From NCBI RefSeq assembly GCF_001425785.1, contig NZ_LMDI01000018.1:103738-160255 (forward strand): a stretch of DNA of 56,518 nucleotides, read 5' to 3'. The DNA is from Rhizobacter sp. Root1221. GTDB taxonomy: Bacteria > Pseudomonadota > Gammaproteobacteria > Burkholderiales > Burkholderiaceae_C. The notes under the pieces are model-generated. The model was given only the letters and a program-made list of their open reading frames with translations, was not told the DNA's origin and made no database searches. This document shows positions 1 through 8,228 of the stretch, one piece after another (positions within the stretch are counted from its first letter, which is position 1; each line of letters begins with the position of its first letter). The position numbers were made by a program, and so were the translations under genes.

Positions 1-1701
1 GGCGGTGCAGGCAACGACCAGCTGGACGGTGGAGAAGGCCGGGACACGTACCACTTCAACCGGGGTGACGGGCAAGACACGATCAACGACTACGCTGCCG
101 GTGGACCCATCGTGCTGGCCGACGGCACGGTGCTCGGCGGCCAGGCGGTGGACCGCGCCTTGAACGCCTACGGCGACGATTCGCTGGGTGGCACCCAGGG
201 CGCTGACGCGCTGCTCGGCGGTGCGGGCAACGACACGCTCGTCGGCATGGAGGGCAACGACGCGTTGTACGGCGGCACCGGCAACGACATGCTCGACGGC
301 GGCGCCGGCAGCGACACGTACCACTTCAGCCGTGGCGATGGGCAGGACACCGCCATCGCCAAGTCGAGCCAACCGGGTGAGAAGGACCGCTTGCAACTGG
401 GCCACGGCATCGCGCAGGGCGACGTGTCCGTGCGCGCCGACAACGCCGACCTGGTGCTGACGCTGTCGGGCGGCACCGACAGCATCCGCCTCATCGACTA
501 TCTGCTGCAACCGCAGAACGACCGCACCGTGGTGGCGTTCGCCGATGGCAGCGTGTGGGACACCGTGCAGATGGAACGCCAGGCCCTGAACCAGGCCCCG
601 GTGGTGGGCGTGCCGCTGGCCGATGCGGCTGTGACCGAGGGGGCCCCGTTCCGCTATGTGGTGCCCGCCGGCGCGTTCAGCGACGCGGATGGAGACGATG
701 CCCTGACGCTGTCGATCGGCCTGGCCGGCGGTGCGCCGTTGCCACAGTGGCTGCAGTTCGACGCGGCATCCGGCGTGCTCGGAGGGGTTCCCCCGGCGGG
801 CAGTGCCACGGCGCTGAACCTGGTCGTCACCGCCACGGACCGCTTCGGCGCCAGTGTCCAGGACGGGTTCGACCTCGTGGTGGCCCCGGCCGTGGTGACG
901 ATCAACGGCACGGCCCAGGCCGACCGCCTGACGGGCACCGCTGCCAACGATGAAATCCGTGGATTCGCGGGCAACGACATGCTCCTCGGAGGGGCCGGCA
1001 ACGACCTGCTCGACGGCGGAGCAGGCATCGACTCGATGAGCGGTGGAGCGGGCAACGACACCTACGTGGTCGACAGCACCAGTGACCGCGTGATCGAGAA
1101 CGCCGGTGAAGGCATCGATCGGGTGAACGCCAGCGTCAGCCACACGCTGGGCAACATGGTCGAAGCGCTCACGCTGACCGGCACGGGCGCGATCCAGGGC
1201 ACGGGCAACGCCCTCGACAACACGCTGGTGGGCAATGCCGCTGGCAACACGCTCAGCGGTGCAGGCGGCAACGACACGCTCGATGGTGGCGCGGGCCGCG
1301 ACACGCTGGTGGGGGGCACGGGCAACGATGTCTACCGGCTGGCCCGGGGCCATGGCATCGACACCGTGGTCGAAAGCGACGCAACGGTGGGCAACACCGA
1401 CACGTTGCAGCTCGGCGCGGACATCGCGTCGGCCCAGTTGTGGTTCGCCCGAAGTGGCAGCAACCTCGAGGTCAGCGTCATCGGCACGGCAGACAAAGCC
1501 GTGATCAACGGCTGGTACGCGGGCAACCGCTATCACGTCGAGCAGTTCCGCAGTGGCGACGGCAAGCTGTTGCTGGACAGCCAGGTGGATGGCCTCGTCA
1601 ACGCGATGGCGGCGTTCGCGCCACCGGCGGCGGGCCAGACCACCTTGCCGGCGAACCACCAGGCTGGTCTCGACGCGGTGATTGCGTCCAGCTGGAAGTG
1701 A
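1..1701 (+). CDS. RTX / haemolysin-type calcium-binding repeat protein, 3' part
   Basis: The frame is open from the first base, so the N-terminus lies outside the window; 566 codons are visible. Glycine/aspartate-rich nonapeptides of the GGxGNDxLxGG type occur in blocks near residues 1-15, 70-110, 310-358 and 416-448, each tending to end in a D-T-Y-x-F/V stretch followed by GDGQDT-like sequence, as in calcium-binding RTX beta-rolls. Between the blocks, about residues 200-300, is a putative Ig/cadherin-like domain with DADGDD and a G-x-L-x-G-x-P motif. Such proteins are usually secreted by type I systems and fold on binding calcium outside the cell. No HlyB/HlyD/TolC homologue is in the window. 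Whether it is a toxin, adhesin or hydrolase cannot be judged without the N-terminus. Confidence 0.88.
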   Translation, partial: GGAGNDQLDGGEGRDTYHFNRGDGQDTINDYAAGGPIVLADGTVLGGQAVDRALNAYGDDSLGGTQGADALLGGAGNDTLVGMEGNDALYGGTGNDMLDGGAGSDTYHFSRGDGQDTAIAKSSQPGEKDRLQLGHGIAQGDVSVRADNADLVLTLSGGTDSIRLIDYLLQPQNDRTVVAFADGSVWDTVQMERQALNQAPVVGVPLADAAVTEGAPFRYVVPAGAFSDADGDDALTLSIGLAGGAPLPQWLQFDAASGVLGGVPPAGSATALNLVVTATDRFGASVQDGFDLVVAPAVVTINGTAQADRLTGTAANDEIRGFAGNDMLLGGAGNDLLDGGAGIDSMSGGAGNDTYVVDSTSDRVIENAGEGIDRVNASVSHTLGNMVEALTLTGTGAIQGTGNALDNTLVGNAAGNTLSGAGGNDTLDGGAGRDTLVGGTGNDVYRLARGHGIDTVVESDATVGNTDTLQLGADIASAQLWFARSGSNLEVSVIGTADKAVINGWYAGNRYHVEQFRSGDGKLLLDSQVDGLVNAMAAFAPPAAGQTTLPANHQAGLDAVIASSWK

Positions 1702-1708
1702 GGCACGG

Positions 1709-1732
1709 GCCGGGCAGGGTGACCTGCCCGGC
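1709..1732. terminator. Hairpin terminator between convergent genes
   Basis: Perfect 10-bp stem GCCGGGCAGG / CCTGCCCGGC with a GTGA loop, 8 bp after the RTX stop codon and 24 bp before the stop of the convergent regulator gene. No strong T-run follows on either strand, so efficiency is uncertain. Confidence 0.55.
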
Positions 1733-1756
1733 GCTGCGTCGCTCGTTGTTCGGCTG

Positions 1757-2500
1757 TCAGCGCGGCGCGGTGTCGCCGAGGCCGGCGACTTCTTCGATCC
1801 ACCGTTCCCGCGACGCCTGCAGGTGGCTGAACATGGCGGCCGTGGCCTGCTGCGGGTCGTGCGCTTCCAGCGCGCGGTAGATCGCCTCGTGCTCCTCGAG
1901 CGCGGTCTCCCACGTGCGGGGGCTTTCCGACCGGCGGCTCATCCGCGACGTGATGGGGCCGTGCCGGGCATCGAAAAGCTCCCCCACCATCCGGGCCAGG
2001 ATGGAGTTGCCGGTCAACTCGGCGATGGCCACGTGGAACCGCCGGTCCGCGTCGACCGGTGAATGGCCGCGGCTGACGTCCAGGCGCATGGCGTCCATGC
2101 AGGCGCGCACCCGCTCCAGGCCTTGGCGTTTCGCGCGTGCGGCGGCCAGTGTGATGACGGCGCCTTCGAGCACCGACCGCGCCTGCATCAGCTCGCTCGG
2201 ACTTTCACCCAGCGCGAGCTGCTCCACGCCGTCGGCGATGGGGACGGCGCAGACGTACACCCCCGACCCCATGCGGATCTCCACCCGCCCCTCGATCTCC
2301 AGCGCGATCAACCCCTCCCGCAACGATGGGCGCGACACCCCCAGCTGCAGCGCCAGGTCGCGCTCCGACGGCAGCCGCATGCCCGGCGTGAAGTTGCCGC
2401 GCTCGATCACGTGGCGGATCTGGTCGGCCACCTGCTGGTAAAGCCGGCGCGGGTCGGTCGACCGGGGCGAAGCGAACGTGAAGTCTCCGTCAACAGACAT
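1757..2500 (-). CDS. FCD-type GntR transcriptional regulator
   Basis: 247 residues, normal for the FadR/FCD branch of GntR regulators. An N-terminal winged helix carries LPSERDLA followed by VSRPSLREGL (about residues 43-65). The C-terminal all-helical FCD domain (about 95-235) contains the D-x3-H helix (DADRRFHVAIA) and a later EEHEAIYRAL helix expected to supply metal/ligand contacts. The gene is divergent from a sugar ABC importer that heads a hexuronate/deoxysugar cluster, so it is most likely the local regulator, released by an acid-sugar intermediate such as fuconate or a keto-deoxy acid. Three matches to an FCD-type operator lie in the 157-bp divergent gap, one only 6 bp from its own start codon, suggesting autoregulation. 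The effector is unknown. Confidence 0.9.
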   Translation of the reverse strand: MSVDGDFTFASPRSTDPRRLYQQVADQIRHVIERGNFTPGMRLPSERDLALQLGVSRPSLREGLIALEIEGRVEIRMGSGVYVCAVPIADGVEQLALGESPSELMQARSVLEGAVITLAAARAKRQGLERVRACMDAMRLDVSRGHSPVDADRRFHVAIAELTGNSILARMVGELFDARHGPITSRMSRRSESPRTWETALEEHEAIYRALEAHDPQQATAAMFSHLQASRERWIEEVAGLGDTAPR

Positions 2501-2506
2501 GGGTTG

Positions 2507-2519
2507 ATTGGTCAGGCCA
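2507..2519. promoter_or_regulatory. Candidate FCD regulator operator O1
   Basis: ATTGGTCAGGCCA. It resembles the TTGGT-N3-ACCAA dyad of FCD regulators such as PdhR/LldR and is the exact reverse complement of 2627-2639. It lies 6 bp upstream of the regulator's own start codon. Confidence 0.6.
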
Positions 2520-2626
2520 GGTGATGGGACAGAAGCTTACTCCAGCGCGCAGGTCAAGGGATGTTCGCCTGTGAGGCGATGCCTCCGGGTTTGTGCTGGT
2601 AAGGCAGCCTGGTGTTCGTGGCATAG

Positions 2627-2639
2627 TGGCCTGACCAAT
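2627..2639. promoter_or_regulatory. Candidate FCD regulator operator O2
   Basis: TGGCCTGACCAAT, a perfect inverted copy of the site at 2507-2519 on the ABC-importer side of the divergent gap. It sits about 20-30 bp before the importer start codon. Confidence 0.6.
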
Positions 2640-2640
2640 G

Positions 2641-2653
2641 TGATCTGACCAAT
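2641..2653. promoter_or_regulatory. Candidate FCD regulator operator O3
   Basis: TGATCTGACCAAT, sharing CTGACCAAT with the 2627-2639 site at a 14-bp pitch, so the two sites would lie roughly one and a third helical turns apart. It ends 4 bp before the ATPase start codon, where a Shine-Dalgarno sequence would normally be; none is visible. Confidence 0.55.
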
Positions 2654-2657
2654 ACGG

Positions 2658-4256
2658 ATGCCCGTGCTGAACGAACACTTTCCCACGAATGACAGCCCAG
2701 CGTCGGCACCACCGCTGCTGACGCTGGACCGCATCAGCAAGTCCTTCGTCGGCATCCCCGTGCTGGAGGGCATCGACTTCGAAGTGCATGCGGGTGAAGT
2801 GCATGCGCTGTGTGGCGAGAACGGCGCGGGCAAGAGCACGCTGATGAAGATCATGAGCGGCGTGTACCAGCCGGATGGCGGCGCCATCCACTTCCGCGGC
2901 GAGCGCATGGTGTTCCCGTCAACCCAGTCCGCCGAAGCGCGCGGCATCGTCATCATCCACCAGGAGCTGAACCTCATCCCGCACCTGACGGTCGCCGAGA
3001 ACATCTTCCTGGCCCGCGAACCGCAGCGAGGGTGGTTCATCGACCGCAAACGGCTGCGCGCCGGCGCCCAGCGGTGCCTCGACCGGCTGGGTGTGGCCAT
3101 CCGGCCCGATGCCGTGGTTCGCACCCTGTCGGTGGCGCAGCAGCAGATGGTCGAGATCGCCAAGGCGCTGTCGATGGACGCGACCGTGCTGATCATGGAC
3201 GAACCCACGTCGTCACTGACCGAATCGGAGACGGGGCAGTTGTTCCGCGTGATCCACGAGCTCAAGCGCAGCGGCGTGGGCATCGTGTACATCTCGCACC
3301 GCCTTGACGAGATGGCGCAGATCGTGGACCGGGTCACCGTGCTGCGTGACGGCCGCCGCGTGGGCTGCTGCGCCTTCGCGGACACGACGGTGGACGGCAT
3401 TGTCGCGATGATGGTGGGCCGGGCCCTCGAGGACAAGTTCCCCCCGCGCCGCAGCGAGCCGACGAACGAAACCATCTTCGACGTGCAGGACCTTCGATGC
3501 AAGGGCGTGTCGTCGCCGGTCAGCTTCCAGCTGCGGCGTGGCGAGATCCTGGGATTCGCCGGCCTGATGGGGGCGGGGCGCACCGAGGTCGCACGGGCCA
3601 TCTTCGGTGCCGATCCCAAGGATGGCGGTGTCGTTCGCCTCCACGGTGAAACGCTTTCGATCCGCTCGCCCAGCGATGCCATCCGCCATGGCATCGCGTA
3701 TGTCTCCGAGGACCGCAAGGCGGACGGACTCGCCGTCAAGATGACCGTGGCCGAGAACATCACGCTGGCGAACATGGATGCCGTGTGCGGGCGGGGTGGG
3801 TTCATCCGTTTTGGCGCCGAACGCGATGCGGCGCGCCGCTACATCGAGGCGCTGGCCATTCGCACGCCCGGCCCCCACCAGGTGGCGCGGCTGCTGTCTG
3901 GCGGCAACCAGCAGAAGGTCGTGATCAGCAAGTGGCTCTTCCGCCAGGCGCGGCTCTTCATCTTCGACGAACCCACGCGCGGCATCGACGTGGGCGCCAA
4001 GTACGCGATCTACGAACTGATGGACAAGCTGGCGTCCGAAGGCATCGGCGTGATCCTGATCAGCTCCGAACTCCCCGAGATCCTCGGGTTGACCGACCGG
4101 GTGGCGGTGTTCCACGAGGGCCGCCTGACGAAAACGCTCGACACCCGGAACACGACCCAGGAAGAAATCATGCACCACGCCTCCGGGCGCGGGGCGCCCA
4201 GTCTCGGTGCCGCCGTGCCGGAACACCTCCCCGCCTTCGAACCGATCACCTCATGA
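2658..4256 (+). CDS. Sugar ABC importer, double ATPase subunit (RbsA/AraG/XylG type)
   Basis: 532 residues with two fused ATP-binding cassettes, as in RbsA-like subunits of carbohydrate-uptake-2 importers. First cassette: Walker A GENGAGKSTLMK near residue 55, degenerate signature LSVAQQQMVEIAKAL, Walker B VLIMDEPTSSL. Second cassette: degenerate Walker A GLMGAGRTEVARAIF, signature LSGGNQQKVVISKWL, Walker B FIFDEPTRGIDVG. It energises uptake with the permease and binding protein that follow. ATG at 2658 is the only suitable ATG before the conserved LDRISKSF start, although no Shine-Dalgarno is evident and a putative operator abuts it. The last codons overlap the permease start by ATGA. The substrate is inferred from the operon to be L-fucose or a related sugar. 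Confidence 0.95.
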   Translation: MPVLNEHFPTNDSPASAPPLLTLDRISKSFVGIPVLEGIDFEVHAGEVHALCGENGAGKSTLMKIMSGVYQPDGGAIHFRGERMVFPSTQSAEARGIVIIHQELNLIPHLTVAENIFLAREPQRGWFIDRKRLRAGAQRCLDRLGVAIRPDAVVRTLSVAQQQMVEIAKALSMDATVLIMDEPTSSLTESETGQLFRVIHELKRSGVGIVYISHRLDEMAQIVDRVTVLRDGRRVGCCAFADTTVDGIVAMMVGRALEDKFPPRRSEPTNETIFDVQDLRCKGVSSPVSFQLRRGEILGFAGLMGAGRTEVARAIFGADPKDGGVVRLHGETLSIRSPSDAIRHGIAYVSEDRKADGLAVKMTVAENITLANMDAVCGRGGFIRFGAERDAARRYIEALAIRTPGPHQVARLLSGGNQQKVVISKWLFRQARLFIFDEPTRGIDVGAKYAIYELMDKLASEGIGVILISSELPEILGLTDRVAVFHEGRLTKTLDTRNTTQEEIMHHASGRGAPSLGAAVPEHLPAFEPITS

Positions 4257-5236
4257 ACGACCGCCGCAAAGACCTCATCCAGAAGTTCGCCGCCCTGGCG
4301 GGATTGCTGGTCCTCGTCATCGTCTTCTCGCTGACCAGCGATGCGTTTTTCAGCGTGGGCAACGGCATGACGGTGGCGCTCCAGGTGACCTCGATCGCGT
4401 TGCTCGGCGTGGGGGCCACGTTCGTGATCATCGCAGGCGGCATCGACCTCTCGGTGGGCTCCGTGCTGGCGCTGGCGGGGGTGCTGGCGGCGCTGGCGGT
4501 CAAGGCCGGCATGCCGGTGCCGGTGGGCATGGCGCTCGGGGTACTGGCCGGCGCGGTGTGTGGTGCGCTCAACGGCCTCCTGGTCACACGGGCCAAGCTG
4601 CCCCCGTTCATCGCCACGCTGGGCATGATGCTCGTGGCACGCGGTGTCGCGCTGCAGATCACCGGCGCACGCGCCGTGTCCGGCCTCGGCGAGTCCTTTG
4701 GTACCCTCGGCAACGGCTCGCTGTTCCGCATCGAGAAGATCGACGCGCAGGGGTTCCCCGACGTCGTGTTTCCCGGCATCCCTTACCCGGTGGTGCTGAT
4801 GGTGGTCATCGCGATCGCCGCGTCGGTGCTGCTGTCCCGCACGCGGCTCGGCCGCCACATCCACGCCGTGGGTTCCAACTCGGACGCGGCCCGCCTGTCG
4901 GGCGTGAAGGTCGACCTCGTCGTGATGTTCACGTACATGGTGTCGGGTGCCCTGGCCGGCCTGACGGGTTGCGTGCTGATGTCCCGCCTCGTGACGGCGC
5001 AGCCGAACGAGGGGGTCATGTACGAACTGGATGCCATCGCTGGCGCGGTCATCGGCGGCACCTCGCTGATCGGGGGCGTGGGCACCATCTCCGGCACGGC
5101 GATCGGGTCGTTCGTCATCGGCATCCTGCGCAACGGCTTGAACATGAATGGCGTGTCCGCCTTCACCCAGCAAATCATCATCGGCCTGGTCATCCTGCTC
5201 ACCGTGTGGATCGACCAGCTGCGCAACCGTCGATGA
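4253..5236 (+). CDS. Sugar ABC importer permease (RbsC type)
   Basis: 327 residues, almost entirely hydrophobic with about 8-10 predicted membrane segments. The family hallmark GGIDLSVGSVLAL (about residues 62-74) is present, as is the EAA-like region IGGTSLIGGVGTISGT near residues 265-280. The start ATG overlaps the preceding stop codon (ATGA), implying translational coupling with the ATPase. It forms the inner-membrane channel for the ligand delivered by the binding protein 53 bp downstream. Confidence 0.95.
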   Translation: MNDRRKDLIQKFAALAGLLVLVIVFSLTSDAFFSVGNGMTVALQVTSIALLGVGATFVIIAGGIDLSVGSVLALAGVLAALAVKAGMPVPVGMALGVLAGAVCGALNGLLVTRAKLPPFIATLGMMLVARGVALQITGARAVSGLGESFGTLGNGSLFRIEKIDAQGFPDVVFPGIPYPVVLMVVIAIAASVLLSRTRLGRHIHAVGSNSDAARLSGVKVDLVVMFTYMVSGALAGLTGCVLMSRLVTAQPNEGVMYELDAIAGAVIGGTSLIGGVGTISGTAIGSFVIGILRNGLNMNGVSAFTQQIIIGLVILLTVWIDQLRNRR

Positions 5237-5289
5237 ATCCGCGGCCCCGCGCAGGGCCGTCCATCGTGAGTCCATTCTGAGGAGTCAAT

Positions 5290-6231
5290 GTGAAGAAGAT
5301 CGTTGCCCGCTTGTTGAGCCTGACTGTCGTTGCCGTCGCGTGCGGCACCGCATCGGCCGGTGAAATCGCCGTCATCGTGAAAACCGCCAACTCGACGTTC
5401 TGGCAGAACGTCAACAAGGGTGCGGACGCCGGCCTGAAGGAGGTCCAGGGTCACACCATGACGTTCTCGGGCCCGGCCTCCGAGGCCGCCATCGCCGAAC
5501 AGGTGAACCTGGTCGAGAACGCCATCAACCGCAAGGTGGCCGGCATCGTGCTCGCGCCGTCCGACCCGGACGCCCTCGTGCCGGCCCTCAAGAAGGCGTG
5601 GGAGGCCCGTATCCCGGTGGTGCTGATCGACTCGATGGTGTCGGACGCCGGCAAGAACTACTACCAGGCCTTCCTGGCCACCGACAACAACCTCGCCGGT
5701 GAGCTGTGCGCGAAACAGCTGATCGCGAAGGTGGGCACGTCCGGCAAGGTGGCGATCATGTCGTACGTGGCCGGTGCCGGCTCCGAGATCGGCCGCGTCG
5801 GGGGCTTCAGGAAGTACATCGAGAAGAACTCCAAGCTCCAGATCGTGGGGCCGTTCTACTCGCAATCGCAGATGGCCACGGCGCTGAACCAGACGACCGA
5901 CGTCCTCGCATCCAATCCCGACCTGAAAGGCATCTTCGCCGCGAACGAACCCACCGCCGTGGGCGCGGGCCGGGCGCTGGTGCAGTCGGGCAAGGCCGGC
6001 AAGGTCGTGGCAGTCGGTTTCGACGGCAACGAGGACCTCCAGAAGTTCGTCAAGGAAGGCACGCTCGAAGCCACCGCGGTGCAGGGGTCCTTCCAGATGG
6101 GCCACCTGGGGGTGAAGACCGTGGCGGCGGTGCTGGCCGGCAAGAAGGTCGACAAGTTCATCGACACCGGGGTCGTGATGGTCACGAAGGCCAACATCGA
6201 CAAGCCGGAAGCGAAGAACGTCCTCTACTGA
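5290..6231 (+). CDS. Periplasmic sugar-binding protein (RbsB-like, PBP type I)
   Basis: 313 residues with a Sec signal peptide of about 23 residues (KKIVARLLSL, hydrophobic core, then TASAG cleavage region). The mature part matches the periplasmic-binding-protein type I fold, with IAVIVKTANSTFW at the first strand and PSDPDALVPAL in the first lobe. The start is GTG at 5290: an overlapping ATG at 5288 runs straight into TGA, and AGGAG at 5280-5284 is well placed for the GTG. Unusually for ribose importers, the binding protein follows the permease instead of leading the operon. A strong hairpin follows it. By position it probably binds L-fucose, L-galactose or a related sugar. Confidence 0.93.
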   Translation: MKKIVARLLSLTVVAVACGTASAGEIAVIVKTANSTFWQNVNKGADAGLKEVQGHTMTFSGPASEAAIAEQVNLVENAINRKVAGIVLAPSDPDALVPALKKAWEARIPVVLIDSMVSDAGKNYYQAFLATDNNLAGELCAKQLIAKVGTSGKVAIMSYVAGAGSEIGRVGGFRKYIEKNSKLQIVGPFYSQSQMATALNQTTDVLASNPDLKGIFAANEPTAVGAGRALVQSGKAGKVVAVGFDGNEDLQKFVKEGTLEATAVQGSFQMGHLGVKTVAAVLAGKKVDKFIDTGVVMVTKANIDKPEAKNVLY

Positions 6232-6242
6232 CCGGCCTGCGC

Positions 6243-6266
6243 GGGCGCACCGTAGCGGGTGCGCCC
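6243..6266 (+). terminator. Hairpin attenuator after the binding-protein gene
   Basis: Stem GGGCGCACC / GGTGCGCCC (9 bp) with a 6-nt loop, starting 11 bp after the binding-protein stop and 23 bp before the lactonase start. Only TTGCC follows, so it may be a partial terminator or a 3' RNA-stabilising stem that raises binding-protein mRNA over downstream enzyme mRNA. Confidence 0.5.
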
Positions 6267-6289
6267 TTGCCTCGACGCGTGAACACCCC

Positions 6290-7180
6290 ATGAACGTCAC
6301 CGACCCTCCCCGCATCGACGCCCACCAGCACTTCTGGCAGCTCGCCGACCGGCGCGGGCACTGGCCGCCGCCGGCGCTGTCGGCCATCCACCGCGACTTC
6401 GAACCGGCGGACTTCGAGCCCCTGCGGGTGCGCGCGGGGATCGACGGCAGCGTGCTGGTGCAGTCGCTGCCCACCGAAGCCGAGACACACCACCTGCTCC
6501 GGCTCGCGTCACGCCACGACGTCGTCTGGGGCGTGGTGGGCTGGGTCGACATGAAGGCGGCCGACGCGCCGGCGCGCATCGACGCCCTCGGTGGGGACGG
6601 CAAGCTCAAGGGCCTTCGCCCCATGTTGCAGGACCTGCCCGAAGACGACTGGATCGCCGACCGCGCCGTGGACCCGGCCGCGCGCCGGATGGCCGACCGC
6701 GGGCTGGTGTTCGACGCGCTAGTGCTGCCGCGCCACCTGCCCGCCCTCGAGGCTTTCGCCCGGCGCCACCCGGACCTGCGCATCGTGGTGGACCACGCGG
6801 CCAAGCCACCCCTCGCGTCCGGGGACCTCGGCGCCTGGCAGTCGCACATCGAGCGCCTGGCGGAACTGCCCCACGTGACGTGCAAGGTGTCCGGGCTGTT
6901 GACGGAAGCCGGCCCGCACGCGAACGCCGAAACGCTCCGCCCGTGCGTTGATGTGCTGTGGCGCGCGTTCGGCCCCGACCGGCTGCTGTGGGGCAGCGAC
7001 TGGCCCGTGCTGCGGCTGGCCGGCGACTACCAGCACTGGTTCGACATGAGCCGCACCTTGATCCGGTCCCTCGACTCCGCGGTGTCCGACCGCGTGATGC
7101 ACGCCGTCTTCGGCGGCAACGCCATGCGTGTGTACCGCCTCGCCGACACACGCCGTCCTGCTTCGTTCGCCGCCCGCTGA
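6290..7180 (+). CDS. COG3618 amidohydrolase, probable L-fucono-lactonase
   Basis: 296 residues, an amidohydrolase-superfamily TIM barrel of the COG3618 lactonase family. It has the N-terminal metal motif DAHQHFW (residues 10-16), a mid-barrel DHAAKP strand with the conserved His, and the C-terminal WGSDWPV motif carrying the catalytic Asp. The family includes L-fucono-1,5-lactonase from Burkholderia and L-rhamnono-lactonase. Here it would hydrolyse the lactone made by the L-fucose dehydrogenase at the cluster's far end. L-galactonolactone differs only by a C6 hydroxyl and could be a second substrate. It is the first enzyme gene after the importer. Exact lactone specificity is inferred from context. 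Confidence 0.88.
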   Translation: MNVTDPPRIDAHQHFWQLADRRGHWPPPALSAIHRDFEPADFEPLRVRAGIDGSVLVQSLPTEAETHHLLRLASRHDVVWGVVGWVDMKAADAPARIDALGGDGKLKGLRPMLQDLPEDDWIADRAVDPAARRMADRGLVFDALVLPRHLPALEAFARRHPDLRIVVDHAAKPPLASGDLGAWQSHIERLAELPHVTCKVSGLLTEAGPHANAETLRPCVDVLWRAFGPDRLLWGSDWPVLRLAGDYQHWFDMSRTLIRSLDSAVSDRVMHAVFGGNAMRVYRLADTRRPASFAAR

Positions 7181-7215
7181 GTCCGGCCCTTCCAACCCTC
7201 GACCTTCGATCCCCC

Positions 7216-8226
7216 ATGCTCACCATCATCTGCGAATCTCCGCGCAACCTGCAGGCCCGGCAGGGTGCTCGTCCCGAGCGAAGCGCGGGCGACGTGCTGC
7301 TGCGGGTCAAGCGTGTCGGTGTCTGCGGCACCGACCTCCACATCTTCACGGGCAACCAGCCGTACCTGGCGTACCCGCGGGTGATGGGCCACGAGCTGTC
7401 GGGTGTGGTGGAGGCGGCCGATGCGGACAGTGGCCTTCAAGCGGGGGACCCGGTGTACGTCATGCCGTACCTGTCGTGCGGACGGTGTGTCGCCTGCCGG
7501 CAAGGCAAGACCAATTGCTGCGTGCGCATCGAGGTGCTGGGCGTGCACCGCGACGGCGCCATGGCGGAGTACATCACCGTACCCCGGGGTTTCGTGCACA
7601 AGGCCGAGGGCATTTCGCTCGACCAGGCGGCGATGCTCGAGTTCCTCGCCATCGGCGCCCACGCGGTTCGCCGTGGCGATGTGGCCGCGGGGCAGCGCGT
7701 GCTGGTGGTGGGCGCGGGGCCCATCGGCCTGGCGGCCATGATCTTCGCCAGGCTGCGCGGTGGCCAGGTCACCGCCATCGACGGGCGGCGCGACCGCCTC
7801 GATTTCGCGCTGCAGCATGTGGGCATTTCGTCGGCCGTGCCGCTGGGCGACGGCGACGAAGCCGAACTGGCGCGCCTCACCGACGGTGAGTTCTTCGACG
7901 TGGTGTTCGACGCCACCGGCAACGCGCAGGCGATGGAACGGGGTTTCCGCTTCGTGGCCCATGGCGGACGCTACGTGCTCGTGTCCATCGTGCAGGGCGA
8001 CATCCGGTTCTCCGACCCGGAATTCCACAAGCGCGAGGCCACGCTGCTCAGCAGCCGCAACGCCACCACGGAGGACTTCGACACCGTCATCGCGGCCATG
8101 CGGTCCGGCCAGGTGCCCGATGCGGCGCTCGCCACCCACCGCATGGCCCTCGCCGAGGTGCCCACGGCGTTCGCGGGCCTGCTGGACCCGGCCGCCGGGG
8201 TCATCAAGGCGATCGTCGAGTGCTGA
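7216..8226 (+). CDS. lgoD-like: Zinc-dependent medium-chain dehydrogenase, L-galactonate 5-dehydrogenase-like
   Basis: 336 residues, zinc medium-chain dehydrogenase fold. The catalytic zinc site is VGVCGTDLH and MGHE, with a Glu in AAMLEFLAIGAHAVRR. The structural zinc lobe has four Cys in CGRCVACRQGKTNCC. The Rossmann motif is GAGPIG. Stretches such as GNQPYLAYPRVMGHE, GKTNCC, GAHAVRR and FSDPEFHKREAT recall E. coli LgoD (YjjN), which oxidises L-galactonate to D-tagaturonate. The downstream tagaturonate-reductase-like, altronate-dehydratase and KDG-kinase genes would consume that product, which supports the assignment. The ATG at 7216 is chosen because the zinc-domain N-terminus begins there; the upstream open frame overlaps the lactonase gene. 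A polyol or other sugar-acid substrate remains possible. Confidence 0.82.
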   Translation: MLTIICESPRNLQARQGARPERSAGDVLLRVKRVGVCGTDLHIFTGNQPYLAYPRVMGHELSGVVEAADADSGLQAGDPVYVMPYLSCGRCVACRQGKTNCCVRIEVLGVHRDGAMAEYITVPRGFVHKAEGISLDQAAMLEFLAIGAHAVRRGDVAAGQRVLVVGAGPIGLAAMIFARLRGGQVTAIDGRRDRLDFALQHVGISSAVPLGDGDEAELARLTDGEFFDVVFDATGNAQAMERGFRFVAHGGRYVLVSIVQGDIRFSDPEFHKREATLLSSRNATTEDFDTVIAAMRSGQVPDAALATHRMALAEVPTAFAGLLDPAAGVIKAIVEC

Positions 8227-8228
8227 GC

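Noticed and set aside
1-1701. RTX gene as part of a complete type I secretion locus
   Set aside because: No transporter, adaptor or outer-membrane channel gene is in the window; the left neighbours are not visible.
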